The notes under the pieces: generated by a model
The model's database searches: none
The model's input: the letters and a program-made list of their open reading frames with translations, nothing else
Told to the model about the DNA's origin: nothing
Assembly: GCA_049644325.1 (NCBI GenBank)
Contig: JBARRR010000086.1
Location: 1-15,265 of the forward strand
Reading direction: 5' to 3'
Source: DASZHA01 sp049644325
Lineage (GTDB): Bacteria > Chloroflexota > Dormibacteria > DASZGP01
Length of the DNA stretch: 15,265 nt
Part shown: piece by piece, positions 6,105 to 12,715 of the stretch
Layout of the letters: each line of letters opens with the position of its first letter
How positions within the stretch are numbered: position 1 is the stretch's first letter
Position numbers and translations under genes: made by a program

Positions 6105-6164
6105 ATGGCTGCGGCTTCCCCCGCCGGGACCGCAGCTTCATCGCCCCCGGCGGCTTCGCGATGA
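6105..6164 (+). other. 19-codon ORF between rpmE and the DUF1385 gene
   Basis: An ATG two bases after the rpmE stop opens an ORF for MAAASPAGTAASSPPAASR. Its TGA overlaps the DUF1385 ATG (ATGA at 6161-6164). It has no ribosome site of its own, so ribosomes finishing rpmE would have to restart. Translation would run straight through the two stems at 6108-6153. The peptide looks non-functional (Ala/Ser/Pro); a coupling role is inferred. It may be fortuitous. Confidence 0.3.
6108..6153 (+). other. Candidate H-type RNA pseudoknot upstream of the DUF1385 gene
   Basis: Two perfect stems interleave. Stem 1 pairs GCTGCGG (6108-6114) with CCGCAGC (6130-6136). Stem 2 pairs CCGCCGGG (6121-6128) with CCCGGCGG (6146-6153). 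The connecting loops are 6, 1 and 9 bases, which suits an H-type pseudoknot; otherwise the stems are mutually exclusive hairpins. The structure ends seven bases before the DUF1385 ATG, which has no Shine-Dalgarno. GC-rich sequence makes chance stems easier, so function is inferred. Confidence 0.4.
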
Positions 6165-7096
6165 GCATCTCCCCTCACACCGGGGCTGTGGCCGCGCCCG
6201 CCTCTCGGCCGGCAACACCATTCTTCTATGGCGGCCAGGCGGTTATCGAGGGCGTGCTGATGCGCGGCCCCACCGGCTGGGCCGTCGCCGCCCGCCGTCC
6301 CGACGGTCAGATCGCCCTGCGCAAGGACAAGCTGAAGAGCGTTGTGTACCGCGGCAGGTTCTTCCGCCTGCCCTTCATCCGCGGCGTGGTCGGGCTGGTC
6401 GAGATGCTGCACCTGGGGACCTCGGCGATGATGTGGTCGGCCAACGTCAAGGCCAAGGCCGACGACATCGAGATCGGGCGGGGCGCGATCATCATCACGA
6501 TCATCGCGTCGCTGTGCTTCAGCGGGCTGATCTTCTTCGGCCTGCCGCTGCTGGCCGGCGGCGCGCTGCAGCGTCGCGGTGGCTCCCTGGCCTTCACCGC
6601 GGTGGAGGGCGTCACCCGTGCGCTGCTGCTGATCGCCTACCTGTGGTTGATCTCGTTTATCCCCGACATCCGTCGCCTGTTCCAGTACCACGGCGCCGAG
6701 CACAAGACCATCAACGCCTTCGAGGCCGGCGAGCCGCTGACCACCGACGACGTGGGCGCCCAGAGCCGGTTGCACCCGCGCTGCGGCACCGGCTTCCTGG
6801 TGGTCGTGGTGGCGGTCAGCATCGTGGTCTTCACCTTTGTCGGCCGGCCGTCACTGCCACTTCTGATCGCTTCCCGGATCCTGCTGATCCCGGTGATCGC
6901 GGGCATCAGCTACGAGATCATCAAGCTCGGCGCCCGCCACAGCGCCAACCCGGTGGTGAAGCGCCTGCTGTGGCCGGTGCTGGCGGCGCAGTACCTCACA
7001 ACCCGGGAGCCCGACGCGTCGCAGATGGAGGTGGCGATAACCGCCTTCACCAACGTCCGCGAGGACGAGCGGGTGGAGCAGGAGATGCTGCGGTGA
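6161..7096 (+). CDS. DUF1385 family membrane protein (YqhQ-like)
   Basis: A 311-residue protein carrying the family marks FFYGGQAVIEGVLMRGP (21-37), RLPFIRGVVGLVEML, YHGAEHKTINAFEAGE (176-191) and HPRCGTGF (205-212). Hydrophobic segments at about 108-134, 150-168, 211-229 and 231-254 indicate an integral membrane protein. The His/Glu/Cys-rich YHGAEHK and HPRCGT loops could bind a metal, but no biochemical function is established as far as I know. It is typically found beside rpmE, prfA and prmC, as here, in Firmicutes, Chloroflexota and relatives. ATG 6161 follows no ribosome site; a 19-codon ORF ends on it, and its own TGA overlaps the prfA GTG. The first 20 residues are a polar, low-complexity extension compared with the usual start just before FYGGQAV. 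Confidence 0.92.
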   Translation: MSISPHTGAVAAPASRPATPFFYGGQAVIEGVLMRGPTGWAVAARRPDGQIALRKDKLKSVVYRGRFFRLPFIRGVVGLVEMLHLGTSAMMWSANVKAKADDIEIGRGAIIITIIASLCFSGLIFFGLPLLAGGALQRRGGSLAFTAVEGVTRALLLIAYLWLISFIPDIRRLFQYHGAEHKTINAFEAGEPLTTDDVGAQSRLHPRCGTGFLVVVVAVSIVVFTFVGRPSLPLLIASRILLIPVIAGISYEIIKLGARHSANPVVKRLLWPVLAAQYLTTREPDASQMEVAITAFTNVREDERVEQEMLR

Positions 7097-8187
7097 CCGA
7101 GGCATCCCGTCTCGACGGGATCCTGACGCGCTACCAGGAGGTCGACGACCAGCTCTCGGACCCATCGGTGCAGCGCGACATGGAGGCGCTGCAGAAGCTG
7201 GGCAAGGAGCAGAAGAGCCTCCGCCCGGTGGTCGAGGCCAACCGTCGGCTGACCCAGGCACGGTCGGCGATGGCCGAGGCCCGACAGCTGCTGGAGGGCG
7301 AGACCGACGCCGAGATGATCGAGTACCTGAAGGAGGAGGCGGCCCGACAGGCCGAAATCGTCGACGAGCTGGAGGCCGAGCTGCCGGCGCTGCTGCTGCC
7401 GCAGGATCCCAATGACGAACGCTCGGTCATCGTCGAGATCCGCGCGGGAACTGGCGGCGACGAGGCGGCCTTGTTCGCTGGCGACCTGTTCCGCATGTAC
7501 CAGCGCTACGCCGAGCAGCGCAAATGGAAGATCGACGTCATCAGCATGTCCGCCACCGAGGGCAATGGCATCAAGGAGGTCATCTTCGAGGTCAGCGGCG
7601 ACGGCGCCTACTCCCGGCTCAAGTTCGAGTCCGGCGTGCACCGGGTGCAGCGTGTGCCCGCCACCGAGTCACAGGGCAGGGTCCACACGTCGGCGGCCTC
7701 GGTGGCGGTCTTCCCCGAGCCGGACGAGGTGGAGGTGGAGATCCGCGATGAGGACATCGAGGTCGACGTCTACCGTTCAACCGGCCCCGGGGGCCAGTCG
7801 GTCAACACCACCGACTCGGCGGTGCGTATCACCCACAAGCCTTCCGGGTTGGTGGTGACCCAGCAGGACGAGAAATCGCAGCACAAGAACAAGGCCAAGG
7901 CGCTCAAGGTGCTGGCGGCACGGCTGTACGAGCGAAAGCGGGCCGAGCAGGAGGAGGCGATCGGCGCCGAGCGGCGGGCGATGGTGGGCTCCGGTGACCG
8001 GAGCGAGAAGGTGCGGACCTACAACTTCAAGGAGAATCGCATCAGCGACATCCGCCTGGACGGCCCCATCTATCGCCTCGAGGAGGTCATGGCCGGGAAC
8101 CTGGAGCAGGTCGTTGAGCCGCTGCGGGTGGCCCAGCGGAGCAGGCAGCTCGCCGGTGAGGATGGCGCCGCCGCCGGCGCCAGGTGA
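7093..8187 (+). CDS. prfA: Peptide chain release factor 1
   Basis: RF1 reads UAA and UAG stop codons and triggers peptide release on the ribosome. The 364-residue protein has the stop-recognition tripeptide PAT (189-191, in RVPATESQGRVHTSAA), which marks RF1 rather than RF2 (SPF), and the universal GGQ (233-235, in STGPGGQSVNTTDSAVRI) that enters the peptidyl transferase centre. The N-terminal helical region and the C-terminal RTYNFKENRISDIR are typical. The start is GTG 7093, overlapping the DUF1385 stop as GTGA; the frame is open far upstream (to 6433) only as a shadow. Directly downstream lies prmC, whose product methylates the GGQ glutamine, again through a GTGA overlap, so the enzyme and its substrate are made in step. 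Confidence 0.98.
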   Translation: MTEASRLDGILTRYQEVDDQLSDPSVQRDMEALQKLGKEQKSLRPVVEANRRLTQARSAMAEARQLLEGETDAEMIEYLKEEAARQAEIVDELEAELPALLLPQDPNDERSVIVEIRAGTGGDEAALFAGDLFRMYQRYAEQRKWKIDVISMSATEGNGIKEVIFEVSGDGAYSRLKFESGVHRVQRVPATESQGRVHTSAASVAVFPEPDEVEVEIRDEDIEVDVYRSTGPGGQSVNTTDSAVRITHKPSGLVVTQQDEKSQHKNKAKALKVLAARLYERKRAEQEEAIGAERRAMVGSGDRSEKVRTYNFKENRISDIRLDGPIYRLEEVMAGNLEQVVEPLRVAQRSRQLAGEDGAAAGAR

Positions 8188-9041
8188 CGTCCGAGAAGAT
8201 TCTCGACCTGGTGGCGCGGGCTGCGCCGTACCTGGCCAAGCACGGCTCGTCCAGCCCCAGGCTTGACGCCGAGCTGCTGTTGGCGGAGGTGCTGGGCATC
8301 GACCGCATGGACCTCTACCTACAGTTCGAGAGGCCTTTGACCGTCGCCGAGGTGGACTCTTTTCGAGCCCTCTGCCGGCGGCGCGCGGGAGGCGAGCCGG
8401 TCGCCTACATCCGTGGCAGGCGGGAGTTCATGTCCCTCGATCTGCTGGTCACGCCGGCGGTGATGATCCCGCGGCCGGAGACCGAGGTGCTGGTCGAAGA
8501 GGGGCTGCGGCGACTGAAGGCACGCGCCGGCGAGGGTCATCGACCGCGGGCCCTGGACGTGGGCACGGGCTCGGGTGCAATCGCGGTGGCGCTCGCCGCC
8601 CACTGCCCCGAGGCGCTCGTGGTCGCCACGGAGCGCTCGGAGCGCGCACTCGAGGTGGCGCGCCGCAACGTCGAGCGGCTGGAGGTCAAGGACCGGGTCG
8701 AGCTGGTTGCCGCCGACCTGGTCGACGGCGTCGAGGGGCCCTTCGACCTGGTGGCCGCCAACCTGCCCTACATCGACCCCGACTGGGACGGCGCGGTCTC
8801 GCCGGAAGTTTTGGCCAGCGAGCCCGAGGAGGCGCTCTTCGCCGGCCGCGACGGCCTCGACGTAATCGGCCGGCTACTCCCGGAGCTGCCCCGCCTGCTG
8901 GCGGCCGACGGGGTCGCCTTGCTCGAGTTCGACCCCCGGGCGCGGAAGGCCCTCGACGCCCTGGTGGCCGGCCAGCCATCGCGTGGCACCGTACTGCCCG
9001 ACCTGGCCGGGCTGGACCGTGTCCTGGTGCTGGAGCCTTGA
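8184..9041 (+). CDS. prmC: Release factor glutamine N5-methyltransferase
   Basis: PrmC (HemK) methylates the glutamine of the release-factor GGQ motif. The 285-residue sequence has the N-terminal helical substrate domain, the PVAYIRGRREFMSLDLLVTP linker with MIPRPETEVLVE (94-105), and the SAM-binding loop LDVGTGSGAIAVALA (DVGTGSG at 125-131). The catalytic motif, almost always NPPY, reads NLPY here (193-196, in DLVAANLPYIDP), and the later EIG-type motif reads LLEFDP. Asn and Tyr of the motif remain, so activity is still likely. The GTG start overlaps the prfA stop, and the TGA is overlapped by the TTG of tsaC. Position next to prfA and overall sequence make the identification firm. Confidence 0.95.
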   Translation: MTSEKILDLVARAAPYLAKHGSSSPRLDAELLLAEVLGIDRMDLYLQFERPLTVAEVDSFRALCRRRAGGEPVAYIRGRREFMSLDLLVTPAVMIPRPETEVLVEEGLRRLKARAGEGHRPRALDVGTGSGAIAVALAAHCPEALVVATERSERALEVARRNVERLEVKDRVELVAADLVDGVEGPFDLVAANLPYIDPDWDGAVSPEVLASEPEEALFAGRDGLDVIGRLLPELPRLLAADGVALLEFDPRARKALDALVAGQPSRGTVLPDLAGLDRVLVLEP

Positions 9042-9646
9042 CCGTGCTGCTGCCGGCGACGCCGGAGGGCATCGCGCGAGCGGTTGGGATCCTGGCTGCG
9101 GACGGCCTGGTTTGCTTCCCGACAGACACCGTGTATGGCCTTGCATGCCTGGCGCAGAGCGCGGCCGCGCGGGAGCGCTTCTACCGGGCGAAGGCGCGCG
9201 ACCGCGCGCAGCCGGCGATTGTAATGGCCGCCGACGCGGCGGCGCTGGACCCATGGGTCGAGTTCGGCGAGGCCGGAGATGAGCAGGCGCGCCGGCACTG
9301 GCCGGGTCCACTGACCCTGGTGCTGCCGGCGACCGCGGCTGCGGTGGAGAGCTTCGGCCATGTGGTTCTCGACGGGACCCTGGGGGTGCGCATCCCCGGA
9401 CACCAGACCGCGCTGGCGCTGCTTGCCGCGGTGGCCGGCCCGCTGGCGACAAGCAGCGCCAATGTCGCGGGCGGGGCGCCTCCGCGTACCACCGTCGAGG
9501 CGATGGCGGAAATGGAGGGGAGGGTGGAGGCGGTCATCGATGGCGCCTGCCCGCTCGGTTTGCCCTCTTCTATACTCGATCTCACCGGTCCCCAGCCGCG
9601 GGTCATCCGCGAGGGTGCCATCCCCGCCCCGAGGTTGCTCAGCTGA
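9038..9646 (+). CDS. tsaC: L-threonylcarbamoyladenylate synthase (TsaC/YrdC/Sua5 family)
   Basis: Makes threonylcarbamoyl-AMP from threonine, bicarbonate and ATP, the first step of the t6A37 tRNA modification needed for ANN-codon decoding. The 202-residue protein is only the YrdC domain, without the C-terminal Sua5 domain. Motifs: CFPTDTVYGLACL (27-35 core), the substrate-binding KARDRAQPAIVM (52-63), HWPGPLTLVLPA, GVRIPGH, TSSANVAGG (138-146) and the PSSILDLT loop. The TTG start at 9038 overlaps the prmC stop as TTGA; a GTG two codons on (9044) is an alternative. It sits in the same order (prfA-prmC-sua5) as in Actinobacteria and Firmicutes. Confidence 0.95.
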   Translation: MTVLLPATPEGIARAVGILAADGLVCFPTDTVYGLACLAQSAAARERFYRAKARDRAQPAIVMAADAAALDPWVEFGEAGDEQARRHWPGPLTLVLPATAAAVESFGHVVLDGTLGVRIPGHQTALALLAAVAGPLATSSANVAGGAPPRTTVEAMAEMEGRVEAVIDGACPLGLPSSILDLTGPQPRVIREGAIPAPRLLS

Positions 9647-9669
9647 ATTCATCCGCCGCCGAACCCCAC

Positions 9670-9675
9670 GGGAGG
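9670..9675 (+). promoter_or_regulatory. Shine-Dalgarno with no standard start codon at proper distance
   Basis: GGGAGG is one of the stronger ribosome binding sites in the window, but no ATG, GTG or TTG follows at 5-10 bases in the deaminase frame. The codon six bases downstream (9682) is CTG. The nearest standard starts are GTG 9712 and ATG 9718. This suggests a CTG start for the deaminase, or an unused site. Confidence 0.4.
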
Positions 9676-9711
9676 CCGGAACTGGTCCCCGATCGCATTC
9701 CTCTCGAAGAG

Positions 9712-10146
9712 GTGTACATGCGCCTGGCCGAAGAGCTGGCTCGTCGCAGCACCTGCCGCCGCCGCTCCGTCGGCGCCGTCATCACCAGCGGCGACCTGAC
9801 CAGGGTGCTGGGCGTCGGCTACAACGGTGGCGCCAAAGGCGTGAACAATGAATGCCTCGGACCCGCTGGCCCTGACCAACCCTGCACCACCTGCATCCAC
9901 GCCGAGACCAACGCCGTGGCCAAGGCGGGCTCCACCGAGACGGGCAAGTGGGCTTTCTTGACCCACAGTCCATGCCTGCTCTGCGCCACCCTGCTGATCA
10001 ACTCAAATGTCGCCCACGTGCTCTACCGGCGTGAGTATCGCGATACGACCGGGGTCGACCTGCTCCACCGCGCCGGGATTGACGCCCGCCCCTACAACCA
10101 GCTCATAGACGAGTTCCGCGGGCCGCTACCACAGGACCCCGGGTGA
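9712..10146 (+). CDS. Deoxycytidylate (dCMP) deaminase family protein (ComEB-like)
   Basis: A zinc-dependent cytidine-deaminase-fold enzyme predicted to convert dCMP to dUMP for thymidylate synthesis. From GTG 9712 it has 144 residues: RRSTCRRRSVGAVI and GVGYNGGAKG, the catalytic HAETNA (His63, Glu65), and HSPCLLCATLL with Cys88 and Cys91 as zinc ligands. CTTC just before HAE is also usual in the family. The start is uncertain. Family members begin about ten residues earlier (typically a WDEYFM stretch before the first helix), and DRIPLEEVYM upstream aligns with that. The only start-like codon there with a ribosome site is CTG 9682 (GGGAGG six bases upstream), which would give 154 residues. 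ATG 9718, five bases after AAGAGG, is the other option. The gene ends on a GTGA overlap with the transferase gene. Confidence 0.88.
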   Translation: MYMRLAEELARRSTCRRRSVGAVITSGDLTRVLGVGYNGGAKGVNNECLGPAGPDQPCTTCIHAETNAVAKAGSTETGKWAFLTHSPCLLCATLLINSNVAHVLYRREYRDTTGVDLLHRAGIDARPYNQLIDEFRGPLPQDPG

Positions 10147-11351
10147 TAGTACCCGGCATGATCCCCGCCGTCCTCAATCCAGCCGACAACCCCCTGTCGA
10201 TCGAGTTCTATCGGATCCTGGTGCAGAACTTCGCGCCGGCGGTCGCGCCCGGGCTGGTGGCGATGGCGGTCACGGTGGCGCTGGTCTGGCCCGTGCGCTG
10301 GCTCTCCTTCAAGCTCGGCGCCGTGGCTCAGCCGGGAGGTCGCAACATCCACGACCGGCCGACTGCCCGCCTCGGCGGGCTCGCCCTGGCCGCCGGGTTC
10401 TCCGTCTCCGCGGTGGTCTTCACGCTCCTCTGGCCCCAGGGTCGAGACACCGGCTTCAACCCCATCCAGGTCGTGATCCTGGTGGGGCTGGGGCTGGCTA
10501 CCACCGCGATCATGGCCTTCGACGACGCGCGCCAGATGCGCGCCGCACTCAAGTTCGGGCTCCAGGCCCTGATCGCGGTAGCGGCGGTGGTCCTGGGCAT
10601 CGCCATCACCTCGGTGAACCTCGGCGGCGGCCACGTCGTCCAGCTGGGGCTGCTGGCCATCCCCGTGACCATCATCTGGCTGGTGGGGATGCAGAACACC
10701 ATGAACCTGCTTGACGGTGTTGATGGCCTCGCCGGCGGGGTGGCCGTGATTGTTGCCATCGCCCTGCTCCTGGCGGCGGTCAACCGCGAGCAGCACGAGC
10801 CCAGCCAGTTCACCATCGTCCTCCTCTCGGCCGCGTTCATCGGAGCCTGCGTGGGATTCCTGGTGTTCAACTTCAACCCCGCGCGGATCTTCATGGGCGA
10901 CAGCGGGAGCCACTTCCTGGGCGTGACCCTCGCGATTCTCAGCGTCTTCGGCATCGCCAAGGGTGAGGTGGTGTTCGCCCTGCTGGTACCGGTTGCGGCG
11001 CTGGCCGTTCCCATCATCGACACCGGATGGGCGATCGTGCGGCGACAGCGGCAGCGCATATCCATCGGGCACCCCGACACCGCCCACATCCATCATCAGC
11101 TCCTTGACTTCGGCCTCAGCCAGCGGCAGACCTGCCTGGTCTTCTACTCCGCCACCGGGATCACCTCGGGGCTCGGCCTGATGCTGTACGGCCACCGCAA
11201 GATCCTGGCCGTGGTGGTCGTGCTGCTGGTGGTGGCGCTGTCGACCCTGCTCGGCGACCGTCTCCACGAGATCGAGCAGCAGCGCGCGCTGATGCCGCCG
11301 GGCGAGCCCGAGCCGAGATCAGGCGATACGGGTGTTTTGCTAGAATCCTGA
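10143..11351 (+). CDS. wecA: Polyprenyl-phosphate N-acetylhexosamine-1-phosphate transferase (WecA/TagO type)
   Basis: A polytopic membrane enzyme of the MraY/WecA family, which moves a sugar 1-phosphate from a UDP-sugar to undecaprenyl phosphate to start cell-surface glycopolymers. About ten hydrophobic segments are seen in 402 residues. Family motifs: HDRPTARLGGLAL (about 70-82), the Asp pair FDDARQ (126-131), NTMNLLDGVDGLAGG (185-199), NPARIFMGDSGSHFLG (246-260), and the cytoplasmic His loop HPDTAHIHHQLLDFGLSQRQ (310-329), which separates WecA/TagO from MraY. UDP-GlcNAc is the likely donor, by family. GTG 10143 overlaps the previous stop; ATG 10158 is an alternative. A polar tail follows residue 370, and its last codons contain the promoter for the atp genes. 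Confidence 0.92.
   Translation: MIVPGMIPAVLNPADNPLSIEFYRILVQNFAPAVAPGLVAMAVTVALVWPVRWLSFKLGAVAQPGGRNIHDRPTARLGGLALAAGFSVSAVVFTLLWPQGRDTGFNPIQVVILVGLGLATTAIMAFDDARQMRAALKFGLQALIAVAAVVLGIAITSVNLGGGHVVQLGLLAIPVTIIWLVGMQNTMNLLDGVDGLAGGVAVIVAIALLLAAVNREQHEPSQFTIVLLSAAFIGACVGFLVFNFNPARIFMGDSGSHFLGVTLAILSVFGIAKGEVVFALLVPVAALAVPIIDTGWAIVRRQRQRISIGHPDTAHIHHQLLDFGLSQRQTCLVFYSATGITSGLGLMLYGHRKILAVVVVLLVVALSTLLGDRLHEIEQQRALMPPGEPEPRSGDTGVLLES
11338..11346 (+). promoter_or_regulatory. Extended -10 promoter for the ATP synthase operon
   Basis: TGC-TAGAAT matches the extended -10 form (TGN followed by the hexamer, 11341-11346) and lies in the last codons of the wecA-type gene. Transcription would start near 11351-11354, leaving about 18 bases before atpI, with AAGG (11361-11364) as ribosome site. 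No -35 box is evident, as expected for extended -10 promoters. Confidence 0.55.
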
Positions 11352-11370
11352 CCGCTGCCGAAGGTTTCTA

Positions 11371-11592
11371 ATGACAGTCTGGCAGTCGTTTGCGCGTTTA
11401 TCCGGAGTTGCTTTCCAGGTTTTCGCGGCCGTTGGGCTGGGGATCCTGGCGGGATTAGGAGTAGATCGCCTTGTACCAGCGATACAGCCTGCGGGAGTCC
11501 TGGTCGGGGCTGCGATCGGCTTCGCGGGGGCGATCTATTTGATGGTCAGGGGGATGCGCGCCTACATCGCCGCTGAGGACGAAGACTCGTGA
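11371..11592 (+). CDS. atpI: AtpI/AtpZ-family F0F1 ATP synthase assembly protein
   Basis: A 73-residue protein with two membrane segments (about 11-31 and 39-60) joined by GVDRLVPAIQPAG. This matches the small AtpI/AtpZ-type proteins encoded first in atp operons, which are thought to help c-ring assembly or Mg2+ supply. AVGLGILAGLGVDRL and VLVGAAIGFAGAIYLMVRGMR are the recognisable parts. The ATG 11371 follows AAGG by six bases. The TGA stop overlaps the GTG of atpB. The sequence is short and divergent, so the assignment rests mainly on position and topology. Confidence 0.8.
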   Translation: MTVWQSFARLSGVAFQVFAAVGLGILAGLGVDRLVPAIQPAGVLVGAAIGFAGAIYLMVRGMRAYIAAEDEDS

Positions 11593-12428
11593 CCCTGGCG
11601 TTCGTCGCGGCCCAGCTGGTGCCGTTCTTCCCCGACGTCAAGGCGCCGCCAATCCGGGCCGAGCCGGTGTTCCAGGTGGGCCCCGTAGAGGTCACCAACT
11701 CGATGCTGGCGTCATTGGTGGCCCTGGTCGTGGTGGTACTCCTGGTCCGCCTTGCCACCAGCCAGCTGGCGGCGCGCCCGAGCAGGCGCCAGGCGGCGGT
11801 GGAGTACATCGTCGGCGGCCTCTACAGCTTCTCCAAGGGGGCGGGCGGCGCCGTCGGGGGGGCGCTCTTCCCACTCTTTGCCGGGCTGCTGATATGGCTC
11901 CTGGTCAACAACTGGATCGCGCTCATCCCGGGCTTCGGCCAGGTCCTGGTCAAGCACGGCGCGGACGAGTTCCCCCTCTTCCGGGCGATGAACGCCGACT
12001 ACAACTCGACCCTGGCCCTGGCGCTGATGGTGTTCGTCCTGATCCATGTCTATGGCGTGCGAACCCATGGCATCGGCTACTTCGCCGAGTTCATCAATAT
12101 CCCGGCGCTGCTGAAGGGGAGGGTGATCGACTTCGTGGTGGGCATCTTCCACACCATCGGCGAGTTCGCCAAGATCATCTCCCTGAGCTTCAGGCTCTTC
12201 GCCAACATCTACGGAGGTGAGATCCTGATCGCGGTCATCGTTGGCCTAGCCGGCCCGGTGGCGGTGGTCTTCTACGGCCTCGAGGTGGTCCTCGTCGCCG
12301 TGATCCAGTCGTTCATCTTCGGGCTCCTGGCCCTGATATACATCAGCCTGGTTTCGGAGCCCGCCGAGCACTCTGGTGAAAGCGGCGAGCCGGCGCCTGA
12401 GAGCGCCGACAAACATCAATCAAGGTAA
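11589..12428 (+). CDS. atpB: ATP synthase F0 subunit a
   Basis: The membrane stator subunit that provides the two proton half-channels against the c-ring. The 279-residue protein has the essential arginine in SLSFRLFANIYGGEIL (Arg202, equivalent to E. coli Arg210) and the last-helix VIQSFIFGLLALIYI (Gln240). Other markers are LLVNNWIALIPGFG and HTIGEFAKIISLSFRLFAN. Five or so hydrophobic helices are visible, plus a polar acidic tail after residue 256. The GTG start overlaps the atpI stop as GTGA. The TAA stop lies within the AAGGAGG ribosome site of atpE, coupling the two genes. Confidence 0.97.
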   Translation: MTLAFVAAQLVPFFPDVKAPPIRAEPVFQVGPVEVTNSMLASLVALVVVVLLVRLATSQLAARPSRRQAAVEYIVGGLYSFSKGAGGAVGGALFPLFAGLLIWLLVNNWIALIPGFGQVLVKHGADEFPLFRAMNADYNSTLALALMVFVLIHVYGVRTHGIGYFAEFINIPALLKGRVIDFVVGIFHTIGEFAKIISLSFRLFANIYGGEILIAVIVGLAGPVAVVFYGLEVVLVAVIQSFIFGLLALIYISLVSEPAEHSGESGEPAPESADKHQSR

Positions 12429-12433
12429 GGAGG
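12427..12433 (+). promoter_or_regulatory. Strong Shine-Dalgarno of atpE
   Basis: AAGGAGG, the strongest ribosome site in the window, overlaps the TAA stop of atpB and lies eight bases before the TTG at 12442. It identifies TTG 12442 as the atpE start and rules out the ATG at 12376. It fits the need for many c subunits per complex. Confidence 0.85.
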
Positions 12434-12441
12434 CACCCCAC

Positions 12442-12675
12442 TTGGACGCACACGCAGCACAGCTACTGGGCGCGGGCCTGGCCATCGGCCTGGGCGCGGT
12501 CGGCGCGGGCATCGGCATCGGCAACGTCTCGGGCAAGGCGGTTGAGGGCATAGCCCGGCAGCCCGAGCTTCGCAACCAGCTCCAGCAGGTCATGATCCTG
12601 GGCATCGTGTTCTGCGAGACCGTCGCCATCTACGCCCTGGTCGTATCGCTGATCCTGCTCTTCGTCGCCAAGTAG
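12442..12675 (+). CDS. atpE: ATP synthase F0 subunit c
   Basis: The proteolipid that forms the rotating c-ring. The 77-residue hairpin has a glycine-rich first helix (GAGLAIGLGAVGAGIGIG), the polar loop ARQPE (38-42) that contacts F1, and a second helix with the ion-carrying Glu59 in VFCETVAIYALV. The position equivalent to Gln32 of the Na+-type ring of Ilyobacter is Ile26, which argues for proton rather than sodium coupling. The start is TTG 12442, eight bases after AAGGAGG; the in-frame ATG at 12376 lies inside atpB and would add 22 charged residues atypical of the family. Confidence 0.96.
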   Translation: MDAHAAQLLGAGLAIGLGAVGAGIGIGNVSGKAVEGIARQPELRNQLQQVMILGIVFCETVAIYALVVSLILLFVAK

Positions 12676-12678
12676 CGG

Positions 12679-12711
12679 CTGCTAGTTGAGACCCGGACCC
12701 ACAGGTAGCAG
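12679..12711 (+). other. Weak inverted repeat between atpE and atpF
   Basis: CTGCTA (12679-12684) and TAGCAG (12706-12711) are perfectly complementary with a 21-base loop. The 3' arm sits just before the atpF ATG, in the only sizeable gap within the atp operon. The stem is short, so it may be chance; it could affect atpF initiation or transcript processing after atpE. Confidence 0.2.
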
Positions 12712-12715
12712 GTAG

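Noticed and set aside
10092..11267. Minus-strand ORF of 391 codons opposite the wecA-type gene
   Set aside because: The His/Gln/Gly/Asp-rich translation is typical of antisense reading of hydrophobic membrane-protein codons.
12376..12441. Upstream ATG start for atpE inside atpB
   Set aside because: It would add 22 charged residues to a proteolipid, and the strong AAGGAGG serves TTG 12442.
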